Assembly (NCBI RefSeq): GCF_006716425.1
Contig: NZ_VFOZ01000001.1
Span: 3,906,001 to 3,970,000 of the forward strand
Reading direction: 5' to 3'
Length of the DNA stretch: 64,000 nt
DNA from: Actinoallomurus bryophytorum
GTDB lineage: Bacteria > Actinomycetota > Actinomycetes > Streptosporangiales > Streptosporangiaceae
A model generated the notes under the pieces. It did not search any database. It was not told the origin of the DNA and saw only the letters and a program-made list of their open reading frames with translations. This document shows positions 46,415 through 56,296 of this stretch, in pieces. Position numbers and translations under genes: made by a program. Every line of letters starts with the position of its first letter. Positions within the stretch are counted from its first letter, which is position 1.

Positions 46415-46909
46415 ATGTCCGTTACGGACGAACTACTGGCCAACGCCCAGCGCTACGCCGCCGGGTTCGACAAGGGTGACCTCCCACTGCCCCCCGCCAA
46501 GGGGGTGGCGATCGTCGCCTGCATGGACGCACGGCTCAACGTGTACGGCCTGCTGGGCCTGTCCGAAGGCGACGCGCACGTCATCCGCAACGCCGGCGGC
46601 GTGATCACCTCGGACGAGATCCGGTCCCTGGCGATCAGCCAGCGGCTGCTCGGCACGAAGGAGATCGTGCTGATCCACCACACCGACTGCGGGATGCTGA
46701 CGTTCACCGACGACGGGTTCCGTGCCCAGGTGCAGGCCGACACCGGGATCAAGCCCGAATGGGCGGCGGAGGCGTTCCCCGATCTCGAGGGCGACGTGCT
46801 GCAGTCGATCGAACGCATCAAGGCCAGCCCGTTCGTGCCGGACAAGTCCTCGGTGCGCGGGTTCGTCTACGACGTCAAGACCGGTGAGCTGAACGAGGCC
46901 ACCGGCTGA
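46415..46909 (+). CDS. Beta-class carbonic anhydrase
   Basis: 164 residues. Zinc ligands are Cys36 in CMDAR (with Asp38 and Arg40 as the catalytic dyad) and His89/Cys92 in HHTDCG. RNAGGVITSDEIRSLAISQRLLGTKEI is the family core. It interconverts CO2 and bicarbonate, the latter needed by carboxylases and purine synthesis. ATG 46415 is preceded by AAGGAG. The 200 bp upstream contain an ATG (46261) opening a 73-codon frame that overlaps this gene; I do not call it. Confidence 0.92.
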   Translation: MSVTDELLANAQRYAAGFDKGDLPLPPAKGVAIVACMDARLNVYGLLGLSEGDAHVIRNAGGVITSDEIRSLAISQRLLGTKEIVLIHHTDCGMLTFTDDGFRAQVQADTGIKPEWAAEAFPDLEGDVLQSIERIKASPFVPDKSSVRGFVYDVKTGELNEATG

Positions 46910-46921
46910 CCTGGCATGCCG

Positions 46922-46952
46922 GGGTGGTCCCGTCTTCGCGCCGGGGCCACCC
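46922..46952 (+). terminator. Hairpin terminator after carbonic anhydrase
   Basis: GGGTGGTCCCG (46922-46932) pairs with CGGGGCCACCC (46942-46952), all but one position Watson-Crick and the remaining one G-T. It starts 13 bases after the stop. Confidence 0.6.
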
Positions 46953-47037
46953 TTCGCCCGGTGCGCATCGCCCCGCTCGGGCGGCTCTCCAGTGGGTACG
47001 GCTAGTCTGCGGAAAAGTATTCCACTAGGAGGCGGTA

Positions 47038-47454
47038 ATGGCTGGTCCGATCCGCGTCGTCGTCGCAAAGCCCGGTCTCGACGGGCATGATCGCGGCGCG
47101 AAGGTCGTCGCCAGGGCGCTGCGTGACGCCGGTATGGAGGTCATCTACACCGGGTTGCACCAGACGCCGGAGCAGATCGTCGAGGCGGCCATTCAGGAGG
47201 ACGCCGACGGCATCGGCCTGTCCATCCTGTCGGGAGCGCACATGACGCTGTGCGCCAAGGTCCTCGAGCTGCTCAAGGAGCGCGACGCCCTCGACATCTC
47301 CGTCTTCGTGGGCGGCATCATCCCCGAAGGTGACTTCCCGGAGCTGGACAGGCTCGGCGTGGCGAGGATCTTCACCCCCGGCGCGACGACCCAGGACATC
47401 GTCGAGTGGGTACGCGCCAACGTGGGTGCGAAGGAGAGCGTCGCCGAGAGCTGA
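47038..47454 (+). CDS. icmB: Cobalamin-binding small subunit of an acyl-CoA mutase (IcmB-like)
   Basis: 138 residues, a stand-alone B12-binding domain. DGHDRG at 15-20 is the DxHxxG motif whose His ligates cobalt, followed by [12 protein letters not shown] and [14 protein letters not shown]. Length and sequence match Streptomyces IcmB, the small subunit of isobutyryl-CoA mutase. The large subunit gene is not in the window. Chromosomal position (between pcrA and sucCD) agrees. AGGAGG lies 5 bases upstream of ATG 47038. Confidence 0.85.
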   Translation: MAGPIRVVVAKPGLDGHDRGAKVVARALRDAGMEVIYTGLHQTPEQIVEAAIQEDADGIGLSILSGAHMTLCAKVLELLKERDALDISVFVGGIIPEGDFPELDRLGVARIFTPGATTQDIVEWVRANVGAKESVAES

Positions 47455-47514
47455 GGCCGCCGACCGGCCGAAACCCGGTTCCGTCCGCCGTCGCGGCATC
47501 CCTAGTGTGGCGTC

Positions 47515-48048
47515 GTGATGCCTCAGGTGATCGTCCTCAACGGCGGCTCCAGCTCGGGAAAGTCCGGCATCGCCCGGTGCCTGCAGGCGGTGCTGCCGGA
47601 CCCGTGGCTGGCGCTCGGGACCGACACGTTCGTGGAGGCGATGCCCGCGTCGATGCGGGCATCGGAGGCGGGGATCGAGTTCGCCGCGGACGGCGAGGTC
47701 GTCGTCGGGCCGGACTTCCGGACGCTGGAGGCCGCATGGATCGACGGGGTGGCCGCGATGGCCCGTGCCGGTGCACGGGTCATCGTCGACGAGGTCTTCC
47801 TCGGCGGAGCGGCGTCCCAGCGGCGCTGGCGGACGGCGCTCGCCGGCCTGGACACGCTGTGGGTCGGTGTCAGGTGCGAGAGCGCGGTCGCCGCGGGCCG
47901 TGAGGTCGCGCGGGGCGATCGTGCCGCCGGCATGGCCGCCCTGCAGGCGGACATGGTGCACCACGGTGTGGTCTATGACCTGGAAGTGGACACGACCCAC
48001 ACGGAGTCGATGGAGTGCGCGCGGGACATCGCCTCCCGCCTCGGCTGA
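47515..48048 (+). CDS. Chloramphenicol phosphotransferase-like kinase
   Basis: 177 residues. The P-loop [17 protein letters not shown] and the following [13 protein letters not shown], with its Asp, fit the CPT family; VDEVFLGG is a Walker B-like strand. TAGTGT at 47503-47508 is 6 bases before GTG 47515 and there is no ribosome site, so the mRNA is probably leaderless. True chloramphenicol resistance is known only for some members. The natural substrate is unknown. Confidence 0.82.
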   Translation: MMPQVIVLNGGSSSGKSGIARCLQAVLPDPWLALGTDTFVEAMPASMRASEAGIEFAADGEVVVGPDFRTLEAAWIDGVAAMARAGARVIVDEVFLGGAASQRRWRTALAGLDTLWVGVRCESAVAAGREVARGDRAAGMAALQADMVHHGVVYDLEVDTTHTESMECARDIASRLG

Positions 48049-48061
48049 CGGGCGGCCCGGC

Positions 48062-49453
48062 TCAGGCCGGCGGGCTCGGCAGCGCGGTCTGGCCGGCGGT
48101 CAGGGCGAGGACGACCAGCGCGGAGGTCCAACCCAGTGGTGCGACGCCCGCCTGGGCGCCGCGGCCGTCGACCTTCTCCGGGAACGACCCCAGCGACGTG
48201 CGATGCCCGATCAGCCAGGTGAGCCAGCTCTGCGCGCCCAGCAGATCACCGGAGGCCGCCGCGGAGAGCGCGAACAGGCCCGTCTCCGGGGTCCAGGCGA
48301 CCTGTGCGCCGTACCCCTCACCCGGCACGACGCCGCCTCCCGGCAGCCGCAGCCGATTGCCCGTGGCCGTGACCGCGCTGAGCACCGCCGCGGACGACGG
48401 CGCGAACGGCGGCGCCAGGAACGTCACCGAGGAGTCCAGCAGGCCGCCCGGGATCGGCGAGCGCGGATAGCCGTACGGGGCGAAGCGCCGCTCGATGCCC
48501 TGCGCGAGGCGTTCGGCGCTCCGGTGCCACCGCTGCGCCTCCTCGGTCTCACCGCGGTCGGTGGCCAGCGCGGCGGCGGCCCTGAGCCCGGCGAGTATCG
48601 GCGCGCACACGCCGAGCGTCGCCGCGTGCGGTAGCTGCTCGCGTGAGGTGCTGCGCTCCCAGTAGTCCGGTGACGGCGGCGGCATGCCGTCGGAGCGCAG
48701 GGAGTCGGCGGCGCGGTCGGCGGCACGGCGCACCATCGGCCACAGGGTGGTCATGTTCGCCGCCTGCGGGTCGGTCTGGTGCAGGAACCACGTCGCCCAA
48801 AGGACCCAGCCCAGGCTGTCGAGCTGCACCTCGCGTCCGTCGGCGACGGCGGTGCCGTCGGGCCGGTAGCGCGCCGCCCACAGGCCGCCGTGGTCCTGCG
48901 CGCGGGCCAGGAAGTACAGCACTCGCTGTGCCTCCTCCCCGTGACCGGTCACGGCGAACGCCGCGGCGGTGAAGGCACCGTCGCGCGGCCACATGTAGTT
49001 CCACGAGGCGTACCACGAGGCGGTCGAGGCGCCGTTCGGCAGCGTCAGCATGCGCAGGTCGAGCAGGGCGCGCGAGGACGCGTCGCGTTCGGCGGGGGTG
49101 CCGCCGGGCACCGCCCCGTCGGCGAGCCACGCCTGGTCGGCGTGTACGGCCTCGGCCACGCGCGGGTCGCTTCGCGAGAGTGTCACCGGAGTGTTGAGAC
49201 CGAACGGGATGAGCCGCGCCTTGCCGCCCGGCAGCCCGAGAACGGAACTCCCCGGAATGTAGGAGGCGTTCTCGGCCTCCTCCGGGAGAATCGCGGCGCG
49301 GGAGAACGGCCAGCCGCCGTTGCCGATCAGCCCGGGGCTGCTCCAGGCGGGCCCGTCGTTGTCCGGCATGGTCGCGGCGCAGGTCGCGGCAAGTGCGGCG
49401 ACGAGGAGAAAAGAAGCGACACGGCGCACATCCCGTGCCTTGTTCTTACTCAC
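48062..49453 (-). CDS. Secreted glycoside hydrolase family 15-like protein
   Basis: 463 residues from GTG 49453, with GGGAG upstream. An export signal is present (RRVASFLLVAALAATCAATM; the Cys could be lipidated). The (alpha/alpha)6-barrel motifs SWNYMWPRDGAFTAAAF, FLARAQDHGGLWAARYRPDG and GEGYGAQVAWTPETGLFALSAA are seen. It resembles actinomycete GH15 relatives (glucoamylase/trehalase fold). The substrate is not predictable. It is convergent with the CPT-like gene and divergent from sucC. Confidence 0.85.
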   Translation of the reverse strand: MSKNKARDVRRVASFLLVAALAATCAATMPDNDGPAWSSPGLIGNGGWPFSRAAILPEEAENASYIPGSSVLGLPGGKARLIPFGLNTPVTLSRSDPRVAEAVHADQAWLADGAVPGGTPAERDASSRALLDLRMLTLPNGASTASWYASWNYMWPRDGAFTAAAFAVTGHGEEAQRVLYFLARAQDHGGLWAARYRPDGTAVADGREVQLDSLGWVLWATWFLHQTDPQAANMTTLWPMVRRAADRAADSLRSDGMPPPSPDYWERSTSREQLPHAATLGVCAPILAGLRAAAALATDRGETEEAQRWHRSAERLAQGIERRFAPYGYPRSPIPGGLLDSSVTFLAPPFAPSSAAVLSAVTATGNRLRLPGGGVVPGEGYGAQVAWTPETGLFALSAAASGDLLGAQSWLTWLIGHRTSLGSFPEKVDGRGAQAGVAPLGWTSALVVLALTAGQTALPSPPA

Positions 49454-49662
49454 CCGCAACTCCCGAAAATCCTGGCATCCAGTGGACCAATAAGCAGTAA
49501 ACACCTGTGGTTCATGTGCTCATTACCCGAGTGTCACCGATACGAAGCACTCCCCGGGCCCCGGCGGTCAGGGCCGGGTCATGTTGCGACTAGGCTGCCT
49601 GGTCGGAGCGGACCGCCGGAGCGCGGTCGCAACCTTCTCGATCCCGTTAAGGACGGACCCCC

Positions 49663-50853
<1,191 letters not shown>

Positions 50854-50854
50854 C

Positions 50855-51739
50855 ATGGCGGTCTGGCTGACCGAGAACAGCAAGGTCATCGTTCAGGGGA
50901 TGACCGGTTCGGAAGGGTCGAAGCACACCGCGCGGATGCTGCGTGCCGGCACGAACGTGGTCGGTGGCGTCAACGCACGCAAGGCCGGGCAGTCGGTCAC
51001 CCACGAGGGCAAGGACCTGCCGGTCTTCGGCACCGTCGCGGACGCGATGGCCCAGACCGGCGCCGATGTGTCCGTCGCGTTCGTGCCGCCCAGGTTCAGC
51101 AAGGACGCGTTGATCGAGGCGATCGACGCGGAGATCCCGCTGTGCATCGTGATCACCGAGGGCATCCCGGTCCACGACAGCACCTACGCGTGGGCGCACG
51201 CGGTGGCCAAGGGCAACAAGACCCGGATCATCGGCCCCAACTGTCCCGGTGTCGCCTCGCCGGGTAAGTCCAACGCGGGGATCATTCCGGCGGACATCAC
51301 GACGCCGGGGCGGATCGGGCTGGTGTCGAAGTCCGGGACGCTGACGTATCAGATGATGTACGAGCTGCGGGACATCGGGTTTTCGACCTGTATCGGTATC
51401 GGTGGTGACCCGGTGATCGGGACCACGCACATCGATGCTCTGGAGGCTTTTCAGGCCGACCCGGAGACCGACGCGATCGTGATGATCGGTGAGATCGGCG
51501 GGGACGCCGAGGAGCGTGCGGCGGCCTACGTCGAGCAGCACGTGACCAAGCCGGTCGTGGGTTATGTCGCCGGTTTCACCGCGCCCGAGGGCAAGACGAT
51601 GGGCCATGCGGGTGCGATCGTGTCGGGTTCGTCCGGCACGGCCGAGGCGAAGAAGGAAGCGCTGGAGAAGGTCGGCGTCCGCGTCGGCAAGACCCCGTCC
51701 GAGACCGCACGCCTCATGCGCGAGATCATGTCGCGCTGA
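50855..51739 (+). CDS. sucD: Succinyl-CoA synthetase alpha subunit
   Basis: 294 residues from ATG 50855, one base after the sucC stop. The CoA-binding Rossmann part has [19 protein letters not shown], and the phospho-His is His251 in [32 protein letters not shown] is the ligase signature. It is coupled to sucC and followed by a strong terminator. Confidence 0.97.
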   Translation: MAVWLTENSKVIVQGMTGSEGSKHTARMLRAGTNVVGGVNARKAGQSVTHEGKDLPVFGTVADAMAQTGADVSVAFVPPRFSKDALIEAIDAEIPLCIVITEGIPVHDSTYAWAHAVAKGNKTRIIGPNCPGVASPGKSNAGIIPADITTPGRIGLVSKSGTLTYQMMYELRDIGFSTCIGIGGDPVIGTTHIDALEAFQADPETDAIVMIGEIGGDAEERAAAYVEQHVTKPVVGYVAGFTAPEGKTMGHAGAIVSGSSGTAEAKKEALEKVGVRVGKTPSETARLMREIMSR

Positions 51740-51760
51740 CGCACAGCGGAGCTCCGCGTT

Positions 51761-51801
51761 CCGAAGCCCCGGCACCGGTCTCGGTGGCGCCGGGGCTTCG
51801 G
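51761..51801 (+). terminator. Hairpin terminator after sucCD
   Basis: CCGAAGCCCCGGC (51761-51773) pairs perfectly with GCCGGGGCTTCGG (51789-51801), with an inner ACC/GGT pairing around GGTCTC. It lies 21 bp after the sucD stop. Confidence 0.85.
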
Positions 51802-51916
51802 CCTGTACGGGCGACGATCCCGCGACACGCCGGACGCCCTGCCCCGGCCCTAGATCGCGGACTGCGACCATGATGGGCGCCTGTGCCCAGCCCAGCCGAG
51901 GAGCGGTGACTGACCG

Positions 51917-53470
51917 ATGAGCCCGGAGCGGAATGGGCGGCCGAGCGAGGGCCGGACACGCGGCGTTGACAAGAAGCCCGCCGGCGCGCGGCGGGGTGAG
52001 CGGCCACGACCACCGGAGGACGCGGCCACGCGTGACGGGGATGACCGTACGGAGGCCGCCTCCGATGCCGTACGTCCGCTGGCCGTCTCCGGCATCGTCG
52101 CCGCCATCTGGTGCGCCGGGCTGGGCCTCACCACCCTGACCACGATCACCCTGATCGGCTGGATCGCCGCGCCCCGTACCCCGCTCGGCACCGGCCTACC
52201 GGGCGTCTTCCGTACCGCGGTCAACTTCTGGCTGGTCTCCCACCACGCGGGCTTTTCGGTGCCGCACGGCCGCGTGGGCCTGCTGCCGCTCGGCCTGGCG
52301 GTCCTGCCGGGCGCCCTGCTCTTCCGCGGCGGCGGGTGGATCACCCGTACCGGGCGCGTACGTGGCCGCTATCGCATCGGGGTCGTGCACGCCGCGCTCG
52401 CGCTCGCCGTCCCGTACGCCGTCCTCGCCGGCCTGCTCGCCCTCCTGGCACGGTCGACGGTGGTGACGCCGTCGGCCTGGCAGGCGCTGCTCGCGTGCTT
52501 CCTGCTCGCGCTCGTCGCCGGTGGCCTCGGCGCGGCGCGTGCCCTGGTCGCCTCGACGACCGACCGCTCGCCCTGGGTGGCGATGCTCATGCTGCTGCCC
52601 CACCGGGCACGTTCAGTGGCCGCCGGGGTCACGGGCGCCACCGCGGTGCTGCTCGGGTCCGGACTGTTGATCTTCCTGGTCTCCCTGCTCTTCCACATCT
52701 CCGACATGGCCAACATCTACGGCGTACTCGGCCCCGGCGTCGTGGGCGGCATCCTGCTGTCCATCGTGGCGCTGGCCTACCTGCCCAACGCGGCGATCTG
52801 GGCCGTGTCGTACGCCGTCGGACCGGGCTTCGCGGTCGGTGCGGGAACGAGCGTGGCCCCGTCCGGGGTGTTCGTCGGCATGATCCCGGCCTTCCCTCCG
52901 TTCGCGGCGCTGCCCTCGCCAGGGCCGGCGCCGTTGGTCTCCCTGCTCGCGCTGGTCGTGCCGTTCGCCGCCGGGGTGGTCGGAGGCGTCCTGACGGTCC
53001 GTGCCCTGCCGACCCCGGTCACCGAGGCGGCGCCGCTGTGGGGCTTCGTGTGCGGCGTGCTGACCGGAGGCGTGGTCGCCTTCCTGGCGGCACTGTCCGG
53101 CGGCCCGGTCGGCGGCCAGCGCATGGCGGTCATGGGCCCGTCGGCCTGGCAGACCGGCCTGATGGCGGCACTCGAGGTGGGCGTCTCGGCGGCCATCGCC
53201 GCCTGGGCCGCGAACTGGCGGCTCCTGCGCCGTGCACCGAGTGCGGAGGCGGTCCCGGCGGAAGAACCTGCCAAGATCGCTGACCGGGTGGAGTTCGAGG
53301 ACCCCGAACCCGTACTGGCGACGGTGGAGATGCAGCCGCGCCTGCCCGATGGCGTCACGCCGATCGGCGAGAAACCGGGACTGCCGGGCGTACCCAGGCC
53401 GCGTACGGAGACCGAGCCGGGCTCGGTCTCACCTCTGCGAAAGCGCCCGCCGCGCGACCGCCCGCTCTAG
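51917..53470 (+). CDS. DUF6350 family multi-pass membrane protein
   Basis: 517 residues. About 50 charged N-terminal residues precede roughly ten membrane helices (from VSGIVAAIWCAGLGLTTLTT to ALEVGVSAAIAAWAAN), and a charged C-terminal tail follows (EFEDPEPVLATVEMQPRLPD). The family sits between sucD and purN in actinomycetes, as here, and its role is unknown. The stop codon TAG (53468-53470) lies within the CTAG target duplication of the IS, so the reading frame is intact and ends exactly at the insertion. Confidence 0.85.
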   Translation: MSPERNGRPSEGRTRGVDKKPAGARRGERPRPPEDAATRDGDDRTEAASDAVRPLAVSGIVAAIWCAGLGLTTLTTITLIGWIAAPRTPLGTGLPGVFRTAVNFWLVSHHAGFSVPHGRVGLLPLGLAVLPGALLFRGGGWITRTGRVRGRYRIGVVHAALALAVPYAVLAGLLALLARSTVVTPSAWQALLACFLLALVAGGLGAARALVASTTDRSPWVAMLMLLPHRARSVAAGVTGATAVLLGSGLLIFLVSLLFHISDMANIYGVLGPGVVGGILLSIVALAYLPNAAIWAVSYAVGPGFAVGAGTSVAPSGVFVGMIPAFPPFAALPSPGPAPLVSLLALVVPFAAGVVGGVLTVRALPTPVTEAAPLWGFVCGVLTGGVVAFLAALSGGPVGGQRMAVMGPSAWQTGLMAALEVGVSAAIAAWAANWRLLRRAPSAEAVPAEEPAKIADRVEFEDPEPVLATVEMQPRLPDGVTPIGEKPGLPGVPRPRTETEPGSVSPLRKRPPRDRPL

Positions 53471-54465
53471 GTGTACTGCCCAGGGAGGTTGGTCAAGCGG
53501 GTGATGGGTGGTTTGCCGTTGGTGGCGGTGTGGGGTCGGTGGTGATTGTAGAAGTGGAGCCAGGCCGGGAGGGCTTTGCGTCGGGCTTGTTCGGAGGTGT
53601 AGAAGCGGCCGAGTGCCCAGCCGTCGGCCAGGGTGCGGTGGAAGCGTTCGACTTTTCCGTTGGACTGTGGCCGGTAGGGTCGGGTCTTTTTCGCCTGGAT
53701 ACCGAGGTCAGCGCACGCATCACGCCAGGCGTGGGATTTGTAGGCCGAGCCGTTGTCGCTGAGCACTCGTTCGATCACCACGCCACGGCTGGCGAACCAG
53801 GCCACGGCGTTGGGGAGCACCTGGATCGCGGTAGTGGCCTTCTCATCATTGCGGATTTCGGCGTAGGCGATGCGTGAGTGGTCATCGATGACGGTGTGCA
53901 CGAACGCGGTGCCCAGGCGGGGCTCATAACGGGTGTTGCGGTTGCCGGTGCGATCAGCGGTGGCTTCGCGGTTGCGTTCGCCTTGGACTCTGCCCACATA
54001 GCGCCAGCCGCCGCCATCGGGGATGTTCCCGAACTTCTTCACATCCACGTGCAGCATCGCGCCCGGCCGGTCGTGCTCATACCGCCGGATCGGCTCCCCG
54101 GTAGCGCGATCGATGTAGGTCAAGCGGTTGAGACGGCACCGGGTCAGGACGGCGTGGACGGTCGAGGCCGGCACGCCCAGCCGCCCGGCGATCTGCGCCG
54201 GCCCCAGCCGCTGCTTCAACCGCACATGCACGATCTTGCGCACCATCGGCTGTGGCGTCTTGGACGGGCTATGGCGTGGCCGCGATGACCGATCGACCAT
54301 CCCAGCCACGCCATCGCGGCGGTAACGCTGCGCCCAACGTTTGGCGGTCGGCCAGGACACCTCATAACGCTCCGCCACCCGAGCGATCGGCCAGCCCTCA
54401 TCAACGACCAGACGCGCGAGGCGAAGACGCCCGCGAGGGGTCAGGGCAGCGTTAGCGTGGGACAC
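53467..54465 (-). CDS. IS481-family transposase (DDE integrase fold)
   Basis: 332 residues. The N-terminal helix-turn-helix part reads LARLVVDEGWPIARVAERYEVSWPTAKRWAQRY. The rve catalytic domain has Asp in AMLHVDVKKFGNI, Asp in VLSDNGSAYKS and Glu in NGKVERFHRTLADGW. The last residues NLPGQYT are encoded by the inverted repeat and the stop codon falls in the CTAG target duplication, so the target supplies the stop. It appears functional. Confidence 0.93.
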   Translation of the reverse strand: MSHANAALTPRGRLRLARLVVDEGWPIARVAERYEVSWPTAKRWAQRYRRDGVAGMVDRSSRPRHSPSKTPQPMVRKIVHVRLKQRLGPAQIAGRLGVPASTVHAVLTRCRLNRLTYIDRATGEPIRRYEHDRPGAMLHVDVKKFGNIPDGGGWRYVGRVQGERNREATADRTGNRNTRYEPRLGTAFVHTVIDDHSRIAYAEIRNDEKATTAIQVLPNAVAWFASRGVVIERVLSDNGSAYKSHAWRDACADLGIQAKKTRPYRPQSNGKVERFHRTLADGWALGRFYTSEQARRKALPAWLHFYNHHRPHTATNGKPPITRLTNLPGQYT

Positions 54466-54593
54466 GAAGGCCTCCTGTTGGCGGAGCGGTTCCTAGACAG
54501 CTCCACTCCACAACCGGAGGCCTTCACCCGTCACGGACATTCAGACCGTGTCGTCACACAACCTCAACCAACTTGCCTGGGCAGTACACCTAG
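53467..54593. mobile_element. IS481-family insertion sequence, intact
   Basis: The element spans 53471-54589 (1,119 bp) and is flanked by the direct repeat CTAG (53467-53470 and 54590-54593). The terminal inverted repeats begin GTGTACTGCCCAGG at both ends and continue as GAGGTTGGT versus CAAGTTGGT. One full-length transposase gene fills it. It sits between DUF6350 and the VOC gene and interrupts one edge of their shared palindromic terminator without breaking either gene. Confidence 0.92.
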
Positions 54594-54618
54594 GGCGTGT
54601 CTGTCAGACACGCCCTAG
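54590..54618. terminator. Perfect palindromic terminator at IS junction
   Basis: CTAGGGCGTGTCTG (54590-54603), one T, then CAGACACGCCCTAG (54605-54618) is a perfect 14-bp-arm inverted repeat. Before IS insertion it would have lain directly between the DUF6350 stop (TAG in its left end) and the VOC stop (TAG in its right end), serving both genes. Its loop core resembles the hairpin at 13309-13334. Confidence 0.8.
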
Positions 54619-54992
54619 GCGTCGCCCGGGAGCGCGCGCAGGACGCAGAACTCGTTGCCCTCCGGATCGGCCAGCACGACCCAGGACACGTCGGTGGACT
54701 GTCCGATCGCCGCCCGCCGTGCGCCAAGTGCGATCAGGCGCTCCACTTCGCGTTCCTGGTCCTCGGGGCGTAGGTCCAGGTGCAGCCGGTTCTTGCCGGG
54801 AGTCGGGTCGGATACCCGCAGGAACAGCAGGTCGGGGGCGACGCCGTCCTCGGCGCTGCCCGCGGGGGGTTCGAGGACGATCTGGTCGGCGCCGTCGTGG
54901 GTGCGCCGCCAGCCCAGCGCCGCCTCCCAGAAGCCGGCGACGACCCCTGGGTCGTGACAGTCGACGTCCAGGCACTGAATTCTCAACGTCAT
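54615..54992 (-). CDS. VOC (glyoxalase/dioxygenase superfamily) protein
   Basis: 125 residues from ATG 54992. It begins MTLRIQCLDVDCHDP with the beta-alpha-beta-beta-beta VOC fold, FWEAALGW, then NRLHLDLRPEDQEREVERLIALGA and VVLADPEGNEFCVL, as in glyoxalase-like proteins of actinomycetes. The function is unknown; a metal-dependent role is possible through the His and Glu residues. The stop codon lies in the palindromic terminator next to the IS. Confidence 0.85.
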   Translation of the reverse strand: MTLRIQCLDVDCHDPGVVAGFWEAALGWRRTHDGADQIVLEPPAGSAEDGVAPDLLFLRVSDPTPGKNRLHLDLRPEDQEREVERLIALGARRAAIGQSTDVSWVVLADPEGNEFCVLRALPGDA

Positions 54993-55045
54993 GAACCGAC
55001 CCTGAGGGGTCCGGCGGTGCGTGTCGAACGAATATCCGCCGCGCG

Positions 55046-55537
55046 TCACATCATGGAGCGGTAGCGGTCCAGGGAGCCCTTGGGCAGGTGCAGCTTGTGC
55101 TCGATCTGCGGGAAGTAGCGGTCCTGGCAGGTCTGCTTGTCCGTGATGGTCAGGGCCGAGGAACGGCATTTCAGGTAGTCGCCGTACTCCGTCGCGACCA
55201 GCGAGCCGAGGACGACGCCCATCAGGGCAAGGCACAGGCCGATGGTGCCGATGACGATGGCCCCGATCGAGCCCGGCGCCCGGGTGAGGATCCGGCGGGC
55301 CCGGCGCCGCGCGCGTACGCCGGTGACCACACCGGCGATGAGCAGGGCCAGGCCGATCAGGGCGATGCCGGGGATCGGCAGGAAGAAGAGCAGCAGACCG
55401 GTGATGCTCAGGAACAGCGCTCGCATCCCGCCGCGCTCGGCCGCCGTCGGGGGTGGCGGGGGCGGGGGTGAGGACGGGGGCGGCGCGGGAAGCTGTGTCT
55501 GCGGTCCGCTCTCGCCCGGTCCTTGGGCGTCGCTCAC
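55046..55537 (-). CDS. DUF4190-like small membrane protein
   Basis: 163 residues from GTG 55537, with AGGAG 6 bases upstream; longer in-frame starts have no such site. A proline-rich cytoplasmic N-terminus (PAPPPSSPPPPPPP) leads to two to three membrane helices (ITGLLLFFLPIPGIALIGLA, and GAIVIGTIGLCLALMGVVLG). The outside tail has two Cys (LKCRSSALTITDKQTCQDRYF) that could form a disulfide. The function is unknown. It is divergent from purN. Confidence 0.75.
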   Translation of the reverse strand: MSDAQGPGESGPQTQLPAPPPSSPPPPPPPTAAERGGMRALFLSITGLLLFFLPIPGIALIGLALLIAGVVTGVRARRRARRILTRAPGSIGAIVIGTIGLCLALMGVVLGSLVATEYGDYLKCRSSALTITDKQTCQDRYFPQIEHKLHLPKGSLDRYRSMM

Positions 55538-55690
55538 AGTGTCTCCTGGTTCAGTCCGCCTGCCGGGTGCAGGCTGTAGGGGGCCCGGCCGACGAAACGG
55601 ATCCTTACCGGTGTCGGCTGAGCCCGGCCGAGCGGCGGCCGATAGGCTGGAGCGGCCCGCCAACCAGTCTGTATCTCCCTGGGAGTCACG

Positions 55691-56296
55691 GTGTCCGCCC
55701 GGCTCGTCGTCCTCGTCTCCGGTGCGGGGACCAACCTACAGGCGCTGCTCGACGCGTGTGCCGACCCAGCCTACGGTGCCCGGATCGCCGCCGTGGGCGC
55801 CGATCGCGATGGGATCGAGGGACTGGACAGGGCCCGACGGGCGGGAGTGCCGACTTTCGTCGAACGTGTCAAGGACCACGATACGCGCGACGCGTGGGAC
55901 GCGGCCCTGACCCGCGCGGTCGAAGAACACAGCCCTGACCTGGTCGTATCGGCCGGTTTCATGAAGATTCTCGGCAAGCGTTTCCTCGACCGGTTCGGCG
56001 GCCGAGTGATCAACACGCACCCCGCGCTGCTGCCGTCATTCCCCGGTACGCACGCCGCACGCGACGCTCTCGACCACGGCGTCAAGGTGACGGGCTGCAC
56101 CGCGCATTTCGTGGACGCCGGAGTCGACACCGGCCCGATAATCGCGCAGGAGGCAGTGCCCGTCCTCGACGACGATGACGAAGACACGCTGCACGAGCGG
56201 ATCAAGGACGCGGAGCGTCCGCTGCTCGTACGGACCGTGGGCCGCCTGGTCCGCGAGGGATGGACCATCGAAAGCAGGAGAGTGAGGATCGGGTGA
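55691..56296 (+). CDS. purN: Phosphoribosylglycinamide formyltransferase
   Basis: 201 residues from GTG 55691. [19 protein letters not shown] starts the fold. The catalytic Asn/His/Asp are in [15 protein letters not shown] and [11 protein letters not shown], and [13 protein letters not shown] is the folate-site loop. It transfers formyl from 10-formyl-THF to GAR in purine synthesis; that folate is made by the nearby folD. Its stop overlaps the purH start (GTGA). TAGGCT near 55641 is a candidate -10. Confidence 0.96.
   Translation: MSARLVVLVSGAGTNLQALLDACADPAYGARIAAVGADRDGIEGLDRARRAGVPTFVERVKDHDTRDAWDAALTRAVEEHSPDLVVSAGFMKILGKRFLDRFGGRVINTHPALLPSFPGTHAARDALDHGVKVTGCTAHFVDAGVDTGPIIAQEAVPVLDDDDEDTLHERIKDAERPLLVRTVGRLVREGWTIESRRVRIG

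Noticed and set aside
46261-46479. 73-codon frame overlapping the start of the carbonic anhydrase gene (MSDGPGILLDVFWVSRRLYL...)
   Set aside because: The end overlaps the carbonic anhydrase coding sequence by 65 bases and no clear family is seen; a leader-like role was considered from the SRRLYL pattern but there is no run of a single regulatory amino acid.
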